This document shows positions 20,699-31,939 of a DNA stretch of 64,000 nt, one piece after another. The notes under the pieces are model-generated. The model was not told where the DNA came from. It saw only the letters and a program-made list of their open reading frames with translations, and did no database searches. Origin of the DNA: Ceratopteris richardii (taxonomy: Eukaryota; Streptophyta; Polypodiopsida; Polypodiales; Pteridaceae); contig CM035439.1 of assembly GCA_020310875.1 (NCBI GenBank), positions 138,399,852 to 138,463,851 on the forward strand, written 5' to 3'. Numbering within the stretch: the stretch's first letter is position 1; every line of letters begins with the position of its first letter. Position numbers and translations under genes: made by a program.

Positions 20699-21276
20699 AC
20701 AAAACTCTGATATGAATTGGCAAGACCATTCAACATAAGTGAACTGTCAGGCAAGAATTCATCAGTAGAAATCAACTGTTCCTTCAAATCTTTGATCTTT
20801 GTCAGAAAACTATCCATGGAATCTCCTTTATTCATGTGGTCACTCTCCAACTGTTTTTGGAGGTAAGAAACATGAGCATCATTCCTTGCCTGGTATAGAG
20901 TGGTAAGTGTATCCCAAGCATCAATTGTTCTACAAGAGTGAAGGTGAGGAATAATAGCACTTTTGACAAGCAGGGCTATCAAAGCATGTGCCTGAGCTTC
21001 TCTGCGATCCCAACAAATTCTCTCTATAGTAGGTGCAACAAGAACCACAACACGAACATGAATATGAAGAACATCACCATCTTCAATGACATCTGCATCA
21101 CCTTCAACAAGTGTGTTTGCAGGTGTAATAGGGCGTTTTTCAACACCCTACACAATATTCTACAATCCTTTTGCAACCAATACTTGATGCATCATATAAG
21201 CCCATAATGGATAGTTGGTAATGTCCAACTTATCCTCAACAGCCAACATACAAAATACATCCTTGCTTTTAGCCAT
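20699..21276 (-). pseudogene. Copia-A-family gag, inverted, 3'-truncated
   Basis: An ATG at 21276 opens MAKSKDVFCMLAV, then LDITNYPLWAYMMHQVLVAKGL followed by a stop. In the shifted continuation come REAQAHALIALLVKSAIIPHL, AWDTLTTLYQ, LESDHMNKGDSMDSFLTKIKDLK and LNGLANSYQSFV, a UBN2-type gag. It ends exactly where the + strand LTR begins (20698). The zinc knuckle, protease and all of pol are absent on this strand. Confidence 0.8.
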
Positions 21277-21536
21277 GGCCACTGAATAAAATACCCTAAT
21301 GTAGAAAAATGGTTGCATCTCAAAAAGTTGAACAAAACTATCCTGTCAAGTTCTGCTAAGCCTATAGTAGACTCCAATACGCTTATATTGGTGAACAGAA
21401 ATTTGTATATATGTTTGACACAAAAAGATGAAATTTCCTGCACAAGCACTGTGATTGCATTCAGAGGTAATTTTCATGTGATTTTGAGGCTATGACTGGA
21501 GGGGTGTCGATGATGCCCTAGATGAAGCGATCACTT
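21277..21536 (-). other. Leader between PBS and gag of the inverted Copia-A piece
   Basis: About 260 bases between the primer-binding site and the gag ATG. Short ORFs only; no motif recognised. Confidence 0.5.
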
Positions 21537-21548
21537 GCTCTGATACCA
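21537..21548 (-). promoter_or_regulatory. Primer-binding site (tRNA-iMet type)
   Basis: On the minus strand TGGTATCAGAGC lies three bases after the end of the LTR. This is the exact standard complement of initiator-Met tRNA used by plant Copia elements, and it proves that the adjacent LTR is a 5' LTR on the minus strand. Confidence 0.9.
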
Positions 21549-21551
21549 ATT

Positions 21552-21775
21552 TGGAGTTTGAGGTCTGCGAAAGCACGTGAGCAACACGAGGAAGAAGAAG
21601 CTTGGAGCGCAACACACAATACTGAATATATTACCACTAGAATGTACATAGATAAGTGATCCATTAGGGCTTTAGGTGTATATACAAGCTGGGGGGAAAA
21701 GCCTCCTAAAGAGGGACAAGAGTGCCTTGGTGCCCCTAGTGTGTTCACACACATCACTACCTAAATATATCAACA
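21552..21775 (-). repeat. 5' LTR of the inverted Copia-A piece (224 bp)
   Basis: On the minus strand it begins TGTTGATATATTTAGGTAG and contains the same AGGCACTCTTGTCCC-like and TATTGTGTGTTG-like segments as the LTR at 20473-20698. Only one flank is available, so no target duplication can be tested. Confidence 0.85.
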
Positions 21776-24479
21776 CTGCTGACTAGACTCACTTAGATCA
21801 TCTAGAACTTTTGCTGGTCTCAAGTAGACCTCATCACAAATGTCTTAACTCTCATGATGGCTTCTCTCATAATGGGGGCCGTACAACTTAGAGTACCATG
21901 GATCGTTTGTAGATGTAGGTGGATTATTGAGTATATCTAACAACATTGATTTTTTCTTAAAATGGTTATCTGTTTTATCCTCATTCTTTTTCATCACATC
22001 TCTCTATCTTTTTCCTTCAATCTCTAACTTCTTGCAAAATGCATTCTTTTCGAATATCTACATAGCATTTCCCCCCTCCTAGATGTTGTCATCCTTGATA
22101 GTAGATCAAGGGCATTGTGAGTCCTATGTCTTGAGTAGTGTGTCTTATCTTCGTTCTAGTTCTTGAAGTTGAGCTTGCAAGTTATTGATGCTGGCATCTT
22201 TTGTGAGTTTTTCTCTTGTAGTCATGTATTTCCTTAAGTCACCTCTTCATAGATATTTTTCTTAGCTAGTTCTAAATATATTGGTAGAAGAATATCTTTA
22301 GTCAAGCACACTAATGATTATTGTTAACTTCACAGACTTTATTTTTGTCTTCCTTTAAGTTTTGAGTTGTCTTCTTGAATTCTTCCATTATGCAATCAAA
22401 AGTTGAATGTTGAATATTGGACTGTTGGAGCCCTTGTTGTAGTTTCTTTATTGTCTCTTGTTTTCCACTATGTACTTTATGGAGCATTTATGCATAATTC
22501 ATTAATGTAGCATGAGTAGTCTTTAGGCTCATGATTTCTTCACCAATTCAAATGGCTTTCTTGTGATCCTCTTCTTGGTTTGATGTAGTATTAATTAGTG
22601 CATCCTTTATGCAAGACAAGATGTGTATGATTCTCTTATGTCTAGTTGTAGTCTAGAGAACAAGTAAGGTCTGGAAAATTTTTGTATTGTTGTTTTGCTT
22701 GACCTTTTGAGGTTCCCTCTCCATATGTGTGGTGACATCTATTTGAGGAATTGATGAGGCATGCAAGGATGATTCATAGATATAGAAGTTTTACTTGAGT
22801 TGTAGTGGTGCCTATAGACATCATCAAGATTTCCATTGCCATCGATGATGTTTTTTGGCATACAACTCCTTGAGTAGCTTTTTCTGACTCAATTAAAGCT
22901 GATTGTGTCATGATGAGGACGTAAACTTCAATAGGTTATAGTGAGGGTTGGTTAGATCTATCAAATGCATCCAAAACTAGAATGTCCACAAATTATGGTG
23001 CAAGCAAGCTTATGGGTATTTCTAATTTTGAATCCTTTTCCAACTCTTCGTTAGTGGTTTTTTATGGTTTGCAATAAGTCCGTCAATAACACATGAAATT
23101 CACCTCTCATTTTCTTGCATTGTTCTTGTTGAGATGGAGCTGAGATAGAGTCTTGTCCTCCAAGCTATATTACTCTTATTTGTTAGTATTGACTATCGAG
23201 TACCAACATGAAATCGAAATCTCTAACCAAGGCTGTGTGGATGATCCTTGCAAGGAAAGGTTTTCCAAAAATTGTTTTCTTTCTACTCCATCACACATTA
23301 GCACCTTTGATCTATTCAAAGATTCATGCATCAATGTCTACTATCTTTCCAAATTTGACAACATACATGAGGCCCTGCCACACCATTTGTGGGGAATGGT
23401 ATAGTGGTCTTGACTAGGAAAACAAAAGTGTTGGTGGATTAACATAAGAAAAGGTTCCAACTCTAAAATATAGAGGTTTGTGAAGATCTTTACATTATTG
23501 GATTTGTTAGAGGTTGATGCATTGATTTCATTGATATTTTCGTACCCCTGATAAGATCTAAAATTAGGTACACTATAATATTTTAACCTTGAAAATTAAG
23601 CAAGAGGAATCCTAGACTTCCTTGCTTCCTAGTTCCACTTTGTATGAACTTATCATTTCCATGACTCTTCAAAAATCTAGTTTCACAATCAATAAGCCTA
23701 CGTATTTGCCACATCCGAGGAGATTACAAGATCTAATGAGATCCAAAATTCATTGCTTTCAACCAAACTCAATAGGCATGAAATGGAGCTTACAATTGTG
23801 ATTGTGCATCTCTTATTGGTAGAAGAAAATATGGGCTCCCTCTCTCACTGGATGTTTGCTTCCTTTTGACTTGTGTCCTCGACGATATGGGATAGTTCCA
23901 TATGATAGGTCTTGGAGTAGTACAAGAGGTGGAATCTCTGAAATTTGAGGTTAGATCTCAGAGCAATGAATTTGCGTTTCTTCAAATACCACTTCTCATG
24001 CTAGGAATGATGTGACTTCTTTTGAGGGTCTAACACCCGGGCAACCTTTACTATTAGGTTCCATTTTTTTTTGGTTTGACAAAAATTGTATAAACTTGAG
24101 TTAGAGTGAGAAAAAAAAAACAATGTGAATTTTTGCGTGAATCACAAACATTACATGTTTGTTACGAAGCAAAAGATGGGGTGTGATGTCATATATGCCA
24201 TCAATGTGACTAATCAAAACTCAATGTGCACTTGTGTATCATGAGAAGTCAACATGGAAAAAATAAAAGAGACGACAAACATACCAAAATCCACTTGCAA
24301 TGTATACAAGACTCATTAATTAAATAGGTATGCGTCTTACAGTTTCTTTTTTCCTTTTTGTTTTTTCCCTCCCCTCCTAGAGGTTTGTGTAAGTGTGCAC
24401 GGGTTTGTAAAAGTAGTGACTTATACGAGGCCATGTAGTGTGGCCTTATACATGCATACTTTGGGTGTAAGTAATCTCA
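21776..24479. other. Unrecognised degenerate sequence
   Basis: No ORF longer than about 90 residues, and none with a recognisable motif. The DNA is AT-rich with a long T-run at 24065-24075 and an A-run at about 24112-24121. It may contain the decayed 5' half of Copia-C, whose coding becomes readable only from about 24480, but I could not identify its gag or LTR. Confidence 0.4.
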
Positions 24480-25378
24480 TGGTGCAATGAAGATAGATTC
24501 CTTACAAGACATCAAGGGATTCTATTAATGAGCCTTGTTTTTTTCCTAGCACATTTACTCACATTTCAGATTTATAGGAACCATGTGCAGCTTTCATGAT
24601 GGGCAAGCAACAAAAGCAAGAAATTTCCAAAAGAGAGAAGCAATTGAGATCAACCTTCTCTAGAGTTGGTACATGTTGATCTCTATCATAAAATATCTAA
24701 TCCTACTTTGGGAGGATCTCTTTACTTTTTCCTAATATTCAATGATTATAGTAGGAAGATGTAGGTGTATTTTATTTGAGATAAGGTTGATGTATTTCAC
24801 AAATTTAAAATGTGGCACAAGATTGTTGAAAATAAAATGAGTAGAAAACTGAAGAAGTTCCGTAGTGATGGAGGAGGAGAATTCTTATCGATAAAATTTG
24901 AAAACTATTACAATGCTTATGGAATCAAGCGGCAACTTACAACAACCCACACACCTAAAAAGTGGTGTTTTTGAGAGATGATATAGGACAATAGTTAAAA
25001 TGGCTTGCTGCATGTTGAAAGCTCAAGATATGCATGATTCATTTTGGGTAGAAGCAGTTAATATGATTGTGTCCATTTTGGATAGATGATGCATGACATT
25101 ACTCCTCAAGAAGCATATTCTAGTAAAAAGCCTTCATTTATGCATTTTAGAATTTTTGGAAGTTTTTGTTATGCACATAAACATGAATCAACAAGAACAA
25201 AGGATAAGAAAGTAAAAAATGTATCTTCTTAGGATATGATGAAGAGTCTAAAGCATGTAGACTTTAGGATCCAAAGGCAAAGAAGACCATTGTGAGTCAT
25301 GAAACCACTAACTTGTCAACTTAAGAAATAACTCACCTTGTGCCTCCCCATAGAAAGTTCAAGATCGATGAGGAGAAA
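24480..25378 (+). pseudogene. Copia-C integrase region, heavily decayed
   Basis: Read across frames, the segment gives FMMGKQ (end of the pre-integrase module), VDLYHKISNPTLGGSLYFF, then RSDGGGEF followed by IKRQLTTTHTPK, and RTIVKMACCMLKAQDMHDSFWVEAV: the order and content of a Ty1-copia integrase. Stops and shifts occur every few tens of residues. The frame reads KFKIDEEK at 25350-25376, right up to the Gypsy-D target site, and continues in frame as LDNDIPPPKS at 40243. This shows that it was one element before Gypsy-D inserted. Confidence 0.75.
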
Positions 25379-27176
25379 TGTTAGCTCACAAAATGGTTGG
25401 TTTTTATGCACTAATGCGGTTCTATTTGGCAGGAAAATATGTTTGATTTCAGGTTTGCAGGAGCTTTCGGCATGCAATGTCGCATTAAAATTGGATGCTT
25501 TGAAGCAGAACATGAGGCCTGGGAACTCTTTGGTGACTCAAGAGGAGCTTTTGGTGATAACCAGAACAAGGTGTGGAGGACCTTTCTTTTCTAGGTGGAT
25601 AATCGAAGAGGACAGTTGATTTTTGTGTGGCAGCTGGAGCAGAGGAATGAAAGGTGGAAAATCTTACGGAGGTGTGGAGTCAGGAATCGAGGGGAAGGCC
25701 CCTTAAAAAAAAAAAAATGCGCATACATGATGGTTTTTTTTGTGGCTGCTGGGCATCTTATCTATGGGTGCTCTGTTGTTGGCCAGGGATATATACCCTA
25801 AGCGAAAGGTTTTGTAGGGGGGGCTCTCGTCGTTTGAGCAGAGATCGGAAGGAGGGGGATTTTATCTTATTGTCAGCAGATTCAAAGAGCAACATGTTCG
25901 TGTGTACTTGGGCAGTACAAGCTCTTCATCCAGAGGCTCTGTGGGAAGCGGCCAGGAATCGTGTGGGTTTTAGGAGATAGCTCTGCACTCGAAACAAAAA
26001 GCGGAGGAGCGCATCTCAGAGGTTGATCCAGAGATACAAAACACAGTGGCTTCGCCAGTTTTACTTTGTTCTACGGAAGGAGGAGGCATACGAGAGTGAG
26101 TTCGGAAGCTGAGTAGGATTGTTCTTCAAAGAGTTGGTGAGGCTGACATAAGAGGAGTTTGGCACTACTTCCAAGAGGAAGAGTACTTGAGCAAACGTTG
26201 CATGTTTTGATGCAGAGATTAAGGATGTCTATACTTGCCTACATAGCGAGGACATACAGATTTCAATTTATATACAGATGGTGAATTTATCGCTGACAGT
26301 AAACGTGATGGGAGACTGTAATTGCTGGAGGATTTGAGAATATGTTAACTTAAATGCATATTCATGGGTACAATGAAGTGCATTAACATTTCTAAGTTAA
26401 CAACGAATGTCTACACGGTTTAAGAACAGAGTTTAGTACAACAACAGTTTGCTTTGTACGGATGATTCACGAAATCCAGAGATTATGGAGCGATATCTAT
26501 TAGCCCAGCTGTTCGTGTATTTGGGCTTCTTCTCAGTCATGTGTTCCAATACACAAAGGTAGATAAATGTAAGTTTTAATTTTATTTGGGTTGAATTCTA
26601 TTGTGCAACAACTCAAATATGTCATATGCGAGCGCATGAAAATCATTGTCAACATAAAAGGTGTAATATTGTTTTGCACGCATAAAGAATAGGAATAGTT
26701 TGTTGATTGAATTCTCATGACTTCTGTGTTTTCCTTGTTCCCATGATGTATTTCGGCGGAATCATGCGAATGTATCAACATCTTAATACTCAATGAATGA
26801 ATTCGATTGTACTCCGTTTGCGATGTGAATTTGCTTTAATGGAAAATCAATGACCTTTCGAGTATTGTGGTTAAAACCTCATACAAGTGATGAATACATT
26901 GTAGGGATTTGAACAGATATGAAGGATTTGAAGAACTGCTTTCTGACGTGATGGTGTATGCAATGCATTTGATCATTACTGTACACATTGAAGAATACTT
27001 TTAGACAACGTTTTAGATTATTCTGTATTTTGTGTGTACTCTAAGTTAGTGGACCTGCAAATTTCGTTAGTTTTCTTGCACCTACAATTATTATAATATA
27101 AAATAAACATCAAGATTATATTTTCTTAAAAACAAACATGAATTGCGCTTTGAGTCTTTTAAGTGTAACTATTGAT

Positions 27177-28956
27177 TTTGGATCCAGAGGCATCACAAAA
27201 GGGCTATTGTGGGACAGCATCCTGGCCTTCTCACTGATCATGGCTGTCAAATCATCCCGCAGGGCCAAATCCTTCGACTTCTTGGAATCCCCTTGGGGTT
27301 TGGCGTCTCTATGGAGCAGCGATGGAACTGGGTGTTGGCTAAACTCGAAAAGAAACTTAACTATTGGAGAGGTATGCAAATCAATTTCGCTGGGCGTGCG
27401 ATGGTCATCAACACGTTCCTCCTATCTTCTACCATCTATTTCCTCTCCTGTTGGAGACCGAATGAGCAAGGCCTGTCCAAACTGAATAGTATTTGTAGAA
27501 ACTTTCTTTGGACGGGCGATCATAACAGAAGGGGGGTGCCTAAAATCAAATGGGCCATCTGCGCTAGTCCTAAAGATAGCGGGGGGCTTGGTATCCTGGA
27601 CATGGGGTGTATGGCTAACAAACTGGCAGCCAAATGGATGATTAGGGCTTGGTGCAATAGGGAGGCCTCGTGGGCCAAGCTGATCTTCAGAAACAAGAAC
27701 GAGTTGGCCCTCACGGGGCTCCCGAACTGGAAGAATCTTGACATCATGACCCTGCTTTTCTCCCCGATCCCCGTCTTCCCGAAAGGCTCCAATCTCGTGT
27801 GTTCCCTTTGGAGGGGCTGGAATAAAGTCAAAAGCTTCACAAGAATTAGTGAGGACTGGAAGTGGGCGGCCGGAATCAGACAAAACGACTCTATCTGGTT
27901 TCCGATACATGGCATCCGGAGTGTGGAGTCGTGGAACATTCAAAATGCCAAGAAGCTATGGAACAAAGGATTCAAAAAATGGAAACACCTCTGGAAACAC
28001 GACACCAACAACTGGATCAACTTCGAGGATATTGACCCTCGCATAAACATCTCCTACGAAGAATGGAACATTTTGCAAAGCAGATGCCTCGCTTGGGATC
28101 GCCACAAGACACGCCTTCTCATGGGACACGACCCACCGAACTCGCTTGGTCTCAAATGGCACAACGGAAATAGCCTACTCAAAATCCCGAACATAAAAGA
28201 AACAGCTGACCTCCAGATTAGCCTCAACAAGAAGTGGTGCCTGTCTTGGACGAGGCTTCGGTGGGACATGAAATTCATGGGTATCTGGCACCCCCTTATT
28301 GAGATTAAGAAGTCTGTCCTCTTATGGCAAATCCTTCATCGAGGAATTTGGACCAACCATAAGGCTAACAAACTTTGCGGGATCCCTCCTTGGTGCAAAC
28401 GCTGCCACCGTGCTATCGAAGATGTCCCGCACATTTTCCTTACTTGCCCCAACTCCTACAGAATCTGGCAGACGGTTGGAATGAAAATCAGACTCCAAAA
28501 ACAGCTTAGTTGGAAACAAGTCCTTCTGGGAGAAGCGATCGGCTGCTCTGCGACACTCTGGAACGCCATCAGAGGGGAAGTCCTGTGGAAAATTTGGCGG
28601 GAGAGGTGTGCTCTCAACTTCGGCGATCCCCCCAGGGAGTGGTCGATTGAAAAATCACTATTCCTCCTGGGCAAAAGGATAGTCAACAGCAAGAAGTCCC
28701 CCCCCTTCAGACACCATCAAGTTCTCCAGTTGATCAACAACAAGCTTAAACCCAAGTGGGCCCCGCATGAGGGCGACGAGAGGGTGATTAACCTTCTCTG
28801 TAATGCAACCTAGGATTCAATCAAGCTTCCCCTGCTTTGTGGGATTTGGGGGGTCCCGTGGGCACTAGTCCCCTTCTCTTGTACCTTTGTTTCTTAATTT
28901 AATTCAAGTCCGGGAGAGTAGGCTATTGCCGAACTTCCTTTATATTAAAAAAAAAA
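27177..28956 (+). mobile_element. 5'-truncated L1-like LINE in the Gypsy-D 5' LTR
   Basis: The 10-bp duplication AACTATTGAT lies at 27167-27176 and 28957-28966, and the right LTR carries a single uninterrupted copy at this site. The insert ends in a poly(A) run (28947-28958, partly overlapping the duplication). Only the 3' part of ORF2 is present, typical of incomplete target-primed reverse transcription. The insert is GC-richer than its surroundings. Confidence 0.93.
27209..28813 (+). CDS. LINE ORF2 C-terminal part (RT end and zf-RVT), partial
   Basis: The 534-residue open frame starts in the late RT thumb region: LRLLGIPLGFGVSMEQRWNW, KLNYWRGMQINFAGRAMVIN, then NFLWTGD and GGLGILDMGCMANKLAAKWM, a conserved plant L1-like block. 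Near residues 391-418, CGIPPWCKRC followed by HIFLTC forms the zf-RVT zinc-binding motif near the end of plant LINE ORF2. The endonuclease and the catalytic FADD box lie upstream of the truncation, so the protein could not retrotranspose. The internal ATG is probably not a natural start. No stop interrupts the frame, which fits a recent insertion. Confidence 0.88.
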   Translation: MGQHPGLLTDHGCQIIPQGQILRLLGIPLGFGVSMEQRWNWVLAKLEKKLNYWRGMQINFAGRAMVINTFLLSSTIYFLSCWRPNEQGLSKLNSICRNFLWTGDHNRRGVPKIKWAICASPKDSGGLGILDMGCMANKLAAKWMIRAWCNREASWAKLIFRNKNELALTGLPNWKNLDIMTLLFSPIPVFPKGSNLVCSLWRGWNKVKSFTRISEDWKWAAGIRQNDSIWFPIHGIRSVESWNIQNAKKLWNKGFKKWKHLWKHDTNNWINFEDIDPRINISYEEWNILQSRCLAWDRHKTRLLMGHDPPNSLGLKWHNGNSLLKIPNIKETADLQISLNKKWCLSWTRLRWDMKFMGIWHPLIEIKKSVLLWQILHRGIWTNHKANKLCGIPPWCKRCHRAIEDVPHIFLTCPNSYRIWQTVGMKIRLQKQLSWKQVLLGEAIGCSATLWNAIRGEVLWKIWRERCALNFGDPPREWSIEKSLFLLGKRIVNSKKSPPFRHHQVLQLINNKLKPKWAPHEGDERVINLLCNAT

Positions 28957-29655
28957 AACTATTGATTGACGCATTAGCACACCGTGAATGAAACTTTTCA
29001 TACATTATACAAACCCTTAACAAGTGGAGGGTCACATGAGGCAAACAAGTTAGAGCTTGATCACGTATGAACTTTACATGATAACAAGAATGTATGTTGC
29101 CACAAGGCTACGAGGGTTCTATAGGAGGTACTGAATAGTCAATATTGAGAGTTCCCATATCAATGCTTCAATTTGGAGGATAAGATATGATGTATTGTAT
29201 GTTGGAAAGAGAGTCAGAGCATCCAAACTCTCTAGCTTGTACGATTCAAGAGGACTTTTGATGACCGAGCTCATGTGAAGGTCACTTTCTTTGCACTCTG
29301 TGTGCACCCCTAAGCGCGCTTGAACCCGACCACAGCATGTGAGAGGGTGTATAAGTGTTGGTGTGTGCATGTGTGTAAGAGGAGAACGGAAAGCAACAGA
29401 GGGAAAGGGGAAGTAAGAGTGCATGAGAGTGTGTGAAAGCATAGGTATGTGTGAGAGTGAGAGAAGAGAGTTTGCTAAAAGGTAACCACTAGAGTTGAAG
29501 GCCCCTTAGTGCAGGTATTTGCCCATATTTTCCCGCGGTACATCAGATCGAAATTGTGGATTTGGGACGATCAAATGGTGACTTAGCATCAGAAGGTTTG
29601 ACCAAAGGATCATTGTGTATAGGCTTTTTCCTTTGGGCTAAAAGGCTAATCATTT

Positions 29656-29671
29656 TGGTGCGTCTGCCGGG
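29656..29671 (+). promoter_or_regulatory. Primer-binding site of Gypsy-D
   Basis: TGGTGCGTCTGCCGGG begins three bases after the LTR end. It resembles the Asp-tRNA-type PBS (TGGCGCCGTTGCCGGG) common in plant Gypsy elements, with several changes. Confidence 0.6.
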
Positions 29672-29758
29672 AAAAGCTTGGCACGTCTCTATAAGAGAGT
29701 GCCATAGGTTCGCCTAGCGCCACATGTTGGCCGAGCTTGCGGACTCCAGATCTAGTAC

Positions 29759-31939
29759 ATGAGTGAGGGGAGCTCATCCTCAGGAGCAACACAAACTCAA
29801 AGAGAGGAACGCGCTCAGAGAAGAGACCTTGAAAGAGAAAGGAAGAGGTGGGAATCGCAAGTTGAGTCAACCTCGACTAGCTTGAAGAAATTTGCCAAAA
29901 ACGTGTACTCCCGTAGGAGAGTCGCGAATCAAGTGCGAAAGTTTGAAGGAGGGATCCTGAGGCCGCATGTGCTAAATTTCTGGGATCGAAGTGATATTGA
30001 CATCACACCTCTGTTTGAAATGGCTCAGCGGATTTCGGTTCACTTGGGGGATTTCACCAAGTTCTCAGGTGCTTGGGAGGAGGACCCAGATAGTTTTATA
30101 CAATTGTTTGAGGTTACGTGTGCGACCAATGAGGTAGTAGACCAGGCTCAAAGGTTGAGGATCTTTCCGGCTACTCTTCGTGATGAGGCAACCAACTGGT
30201 ATGGGAATTTGACACCTCAAGAGTGTGGAACTTATCAGATGCTCAAGGAAGCCTTCTTGGCAAAGTTTCGACGACAAGGCTTCCAAGATAGATTGGCGCA
30301 ACAGATGGATTATTTACGACAGGGAGTCAATGAGAGCATCGATAACTACATTCAGAGAATGGAAACTTTGGTAAGGAAGATGGGTGCGAATGCCCCGAAC
30401 GATGAGACATTGAAGAGAAGATTCATCGCGGGATTGAGAGATCCTACGGCACAACAGCATATCAGCCTGACAAGACCTGCAACTTTAATGGATGCTAAGG
30501 AACAAGCAAGGCTTTGGGAGGAAGTACAATTATGTCAACAGAGGAAGATGGAGCTCTTATACAAGCCAATGGGAGGCCCAGGAACCATACCGATGAAAGA
30601 TCCTGGCCAAGGAAGTCCCGCATTGACGACCCCAGCTTTTGTAGCTGCCACTAGCACGCCAGGCGAGGTAAAGCCTGCGCTAACTGAAGAGCGAATATTG
30701 GAGTTGGTCACACAAGCTATAAAAGCTGCCACAATGACCCAGGAAACATATACAGTAAAACCAGAGGTGACTACAAACCCCAATCAAGTGTTTCGATCAA
30801 ATACATGGTGTGGAAAGTGCCATGGTTACGGCCATTTGGCTTCAGAATGCCCTACAGTCTCGAGAGTATTCACAGAGAGATCACCACCTAGGATGCGTTG
30901 TACTTTTTGTGGAAGAACAAATCACACGGAGGACCGATGTTACAACAAGAGAGCCTATGAAGAGAGGACCATGAAATCAGGAGATACAAGAGAAAGACCT
31001 TACACGGGATTGCCCGCTCAAAGTGTCCCACCTACATCTCGTTGGGAAAACAGACCTACTTATGGATATGGTGCTCAGGCTCAAGGAGGAGAATATCCGA
31101 GAGGAGTTGCACGTGATCAAAGAAGAGACGGTCCAATCCAGTGCTGGAGATGCCATGGCTTTGGCCATACTCAATCTAGATGTCCAAACGAAAAGAAACC
31201 AATTGATTATACCCCACTATGTAGGTACTGTAGTGGAGAGGGCCACTTTGATGAAGATTTTCCAAAACAAAGAGCCGCCGCCGGCAAGGAAAAAGGACCA
31301 GTAGGGTCCTCGAATTATGTTGATACTCAGATGCATTTCACATCGAGAGCTCAAGAGCATGTTCCTACGATCGGAGTAGTGTTCAAGACACCGAACCCTC
31401 AAGAAGGTTCTAGCTCGTCGATGCACTTTGTGGATGCTTACCAGGCCAAGAAACCACATAAAGAGCCAACTGTGGCAGTAGTCACAAGGACTCAAGAGTA
31501 TTCAAAGAAGCATCCGGAAGGCGAAAGCGAAAAAGCTAGCCAGGAGAAGATAACTGAACATGGAGAGGTAGAGAACCAAGTTGGAGGATTTGATGAGCAG
31601 CAAGAGTTTGAGGATGGGGAAGAGATTGAGATCCTTCCACCAGTGACCAAGGAGTTTGTGCCAGGCATAGCACCATTCCCTAAAAGATTAAGGGCTCCAA
31701 AGTGTAGGAAGGAAAAACAGAGTTTGGAGGAAGTGGATATTGTAAAATTGCTCGCTGATACGGAAGTCACGCTGGACATTGGCACATTGCTGAAATGCTC
31801 ACCTGCATATAGGAAACAATTCTACAACGAATATATTAAGAAGCCGAGGAAAGCTCGAGATAAAAGAGACAAGATAAAGATGTCCAAGGGATCATTCAAA
31901 GTATTACGACGCAAATTGATTCGAATGCTCCGGCTGTGA
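29759..31939 (+). CDS. Gypsy-D Gag with four zinc knuckles
   Basis: 726 residues from an ATG about 90 bases past the PBS. The N-terminus is charged (RERKRWESQ). The retrotransposon gag core spans about residues 100-270 (FSGAWEEDPDSFIQLFE, DEATNWYGNLTP, FRRQGFQDRLAQQM, LKRRFIAGLRDPTAQQ) and would form the capsid. Four CCHC knuckles follow at about residues 351, 381, 462 and 488: CGKCHGYGHLASEC, CTFCGRTNHTEDRC, CWRCHGFGHTQSRC and CRYCSGEGHFDEDF. The last has Phe for the final Cys. A Glu-rich linker leads to the protease region. The last ~25 residues appear to be in the 'wrong' frame, because the -1 frame of the same bases continues smoothly into pol. Confidence 0.92.
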   Translation: MSEGSSSSGATQTQREERAQRRDLERERKRWESQVESTSTSLKKFAKNVYSRRRVANQVRKFEGGILRPHVLNFWDRSDIDITPLFEMAQRISVHLGDFTKFSGAWEEDPDSFIQLFEVTCATNEVVDQAQRLRIFPATLRDEATNWYGNLTPQECGTYQMLKEAFLAKFRRQGFQDRLAQQMDYLRQGVNESIDNYIQRMETLVRKMGANAPNDETLKRRFIAGLRDPTAQQHISLTRPATLMDAKEQARLWEEVQLCQQRKMELLYKPMGGPGTIPMKDPGQGSPALTTPAFVAATSTPGEVKPALTEERILELVTQAIKAATMTQETYTVKPEVTTNPNQVFRSNTWCGKCHGYGHLASECPTVSRVFTERSPPRMRCTFCGRTNHTEDRCYNKRAYEERTMKSGDTRERPYTGLPAQSVPPTSRWENRPTYGYGAQAQGGEYPRGVARDQRRDGPIQCWRCHGFGHTQSRCPNEKKPIDYTPLCRYCSGEGHFDEDFPKQRAAAGKEKGPVGSSNYVDTQMHFTSRAQEHVPTIGVVFKTPNPQEGSSSSMHFVDAYQAKKPHKEPTVAVVTRTQEYSKKHPEGESEKASQEKITEHGEVENQVGGFDEQQEFEDGEEIEILPPVTKEFVPGIAPFPKRLRAPKCRKEKQSLEEVDIVKLLADTEVTLDIGTLLKCSPAYRKQFYNEYIKKPRKARDKRDKIKMSKGSFKVLRRKLIRMLRL

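Larger units (their letters stand above)
25379..29652 (+). repeat. 5' LTR of Gypsy-D (~2.48 kb plus LINE insert)
   Basis: The LTR aligns with 37760-40237 over its length except for the inserted 27177-28966 segment (LINE plus one copy of its target duplication). Subtracting that gives 2,484 bp against 2,478 bp for the right LTR. Small differences include single-base changes near 25460-25590. Confidence 0.92.

Noticed and set aside
24249..24434. Minus-strand 61-residue ORF with Lys-rich middle
   Set aside because: Comes from a T-rich run, no similarity recognised.
25338..25980. ORFs repeated at 37680-38363
   Set aside because: They are LTR sequence of Gypsy-D and appear twice for that reason; no recognisable protein.
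27138..27485. Separate + strand ORF at the LINE start
   Set aside because: Off-frame reading of the LINE; the 27209-28813 frame carries the conserved RT and zf-RVT motifs.
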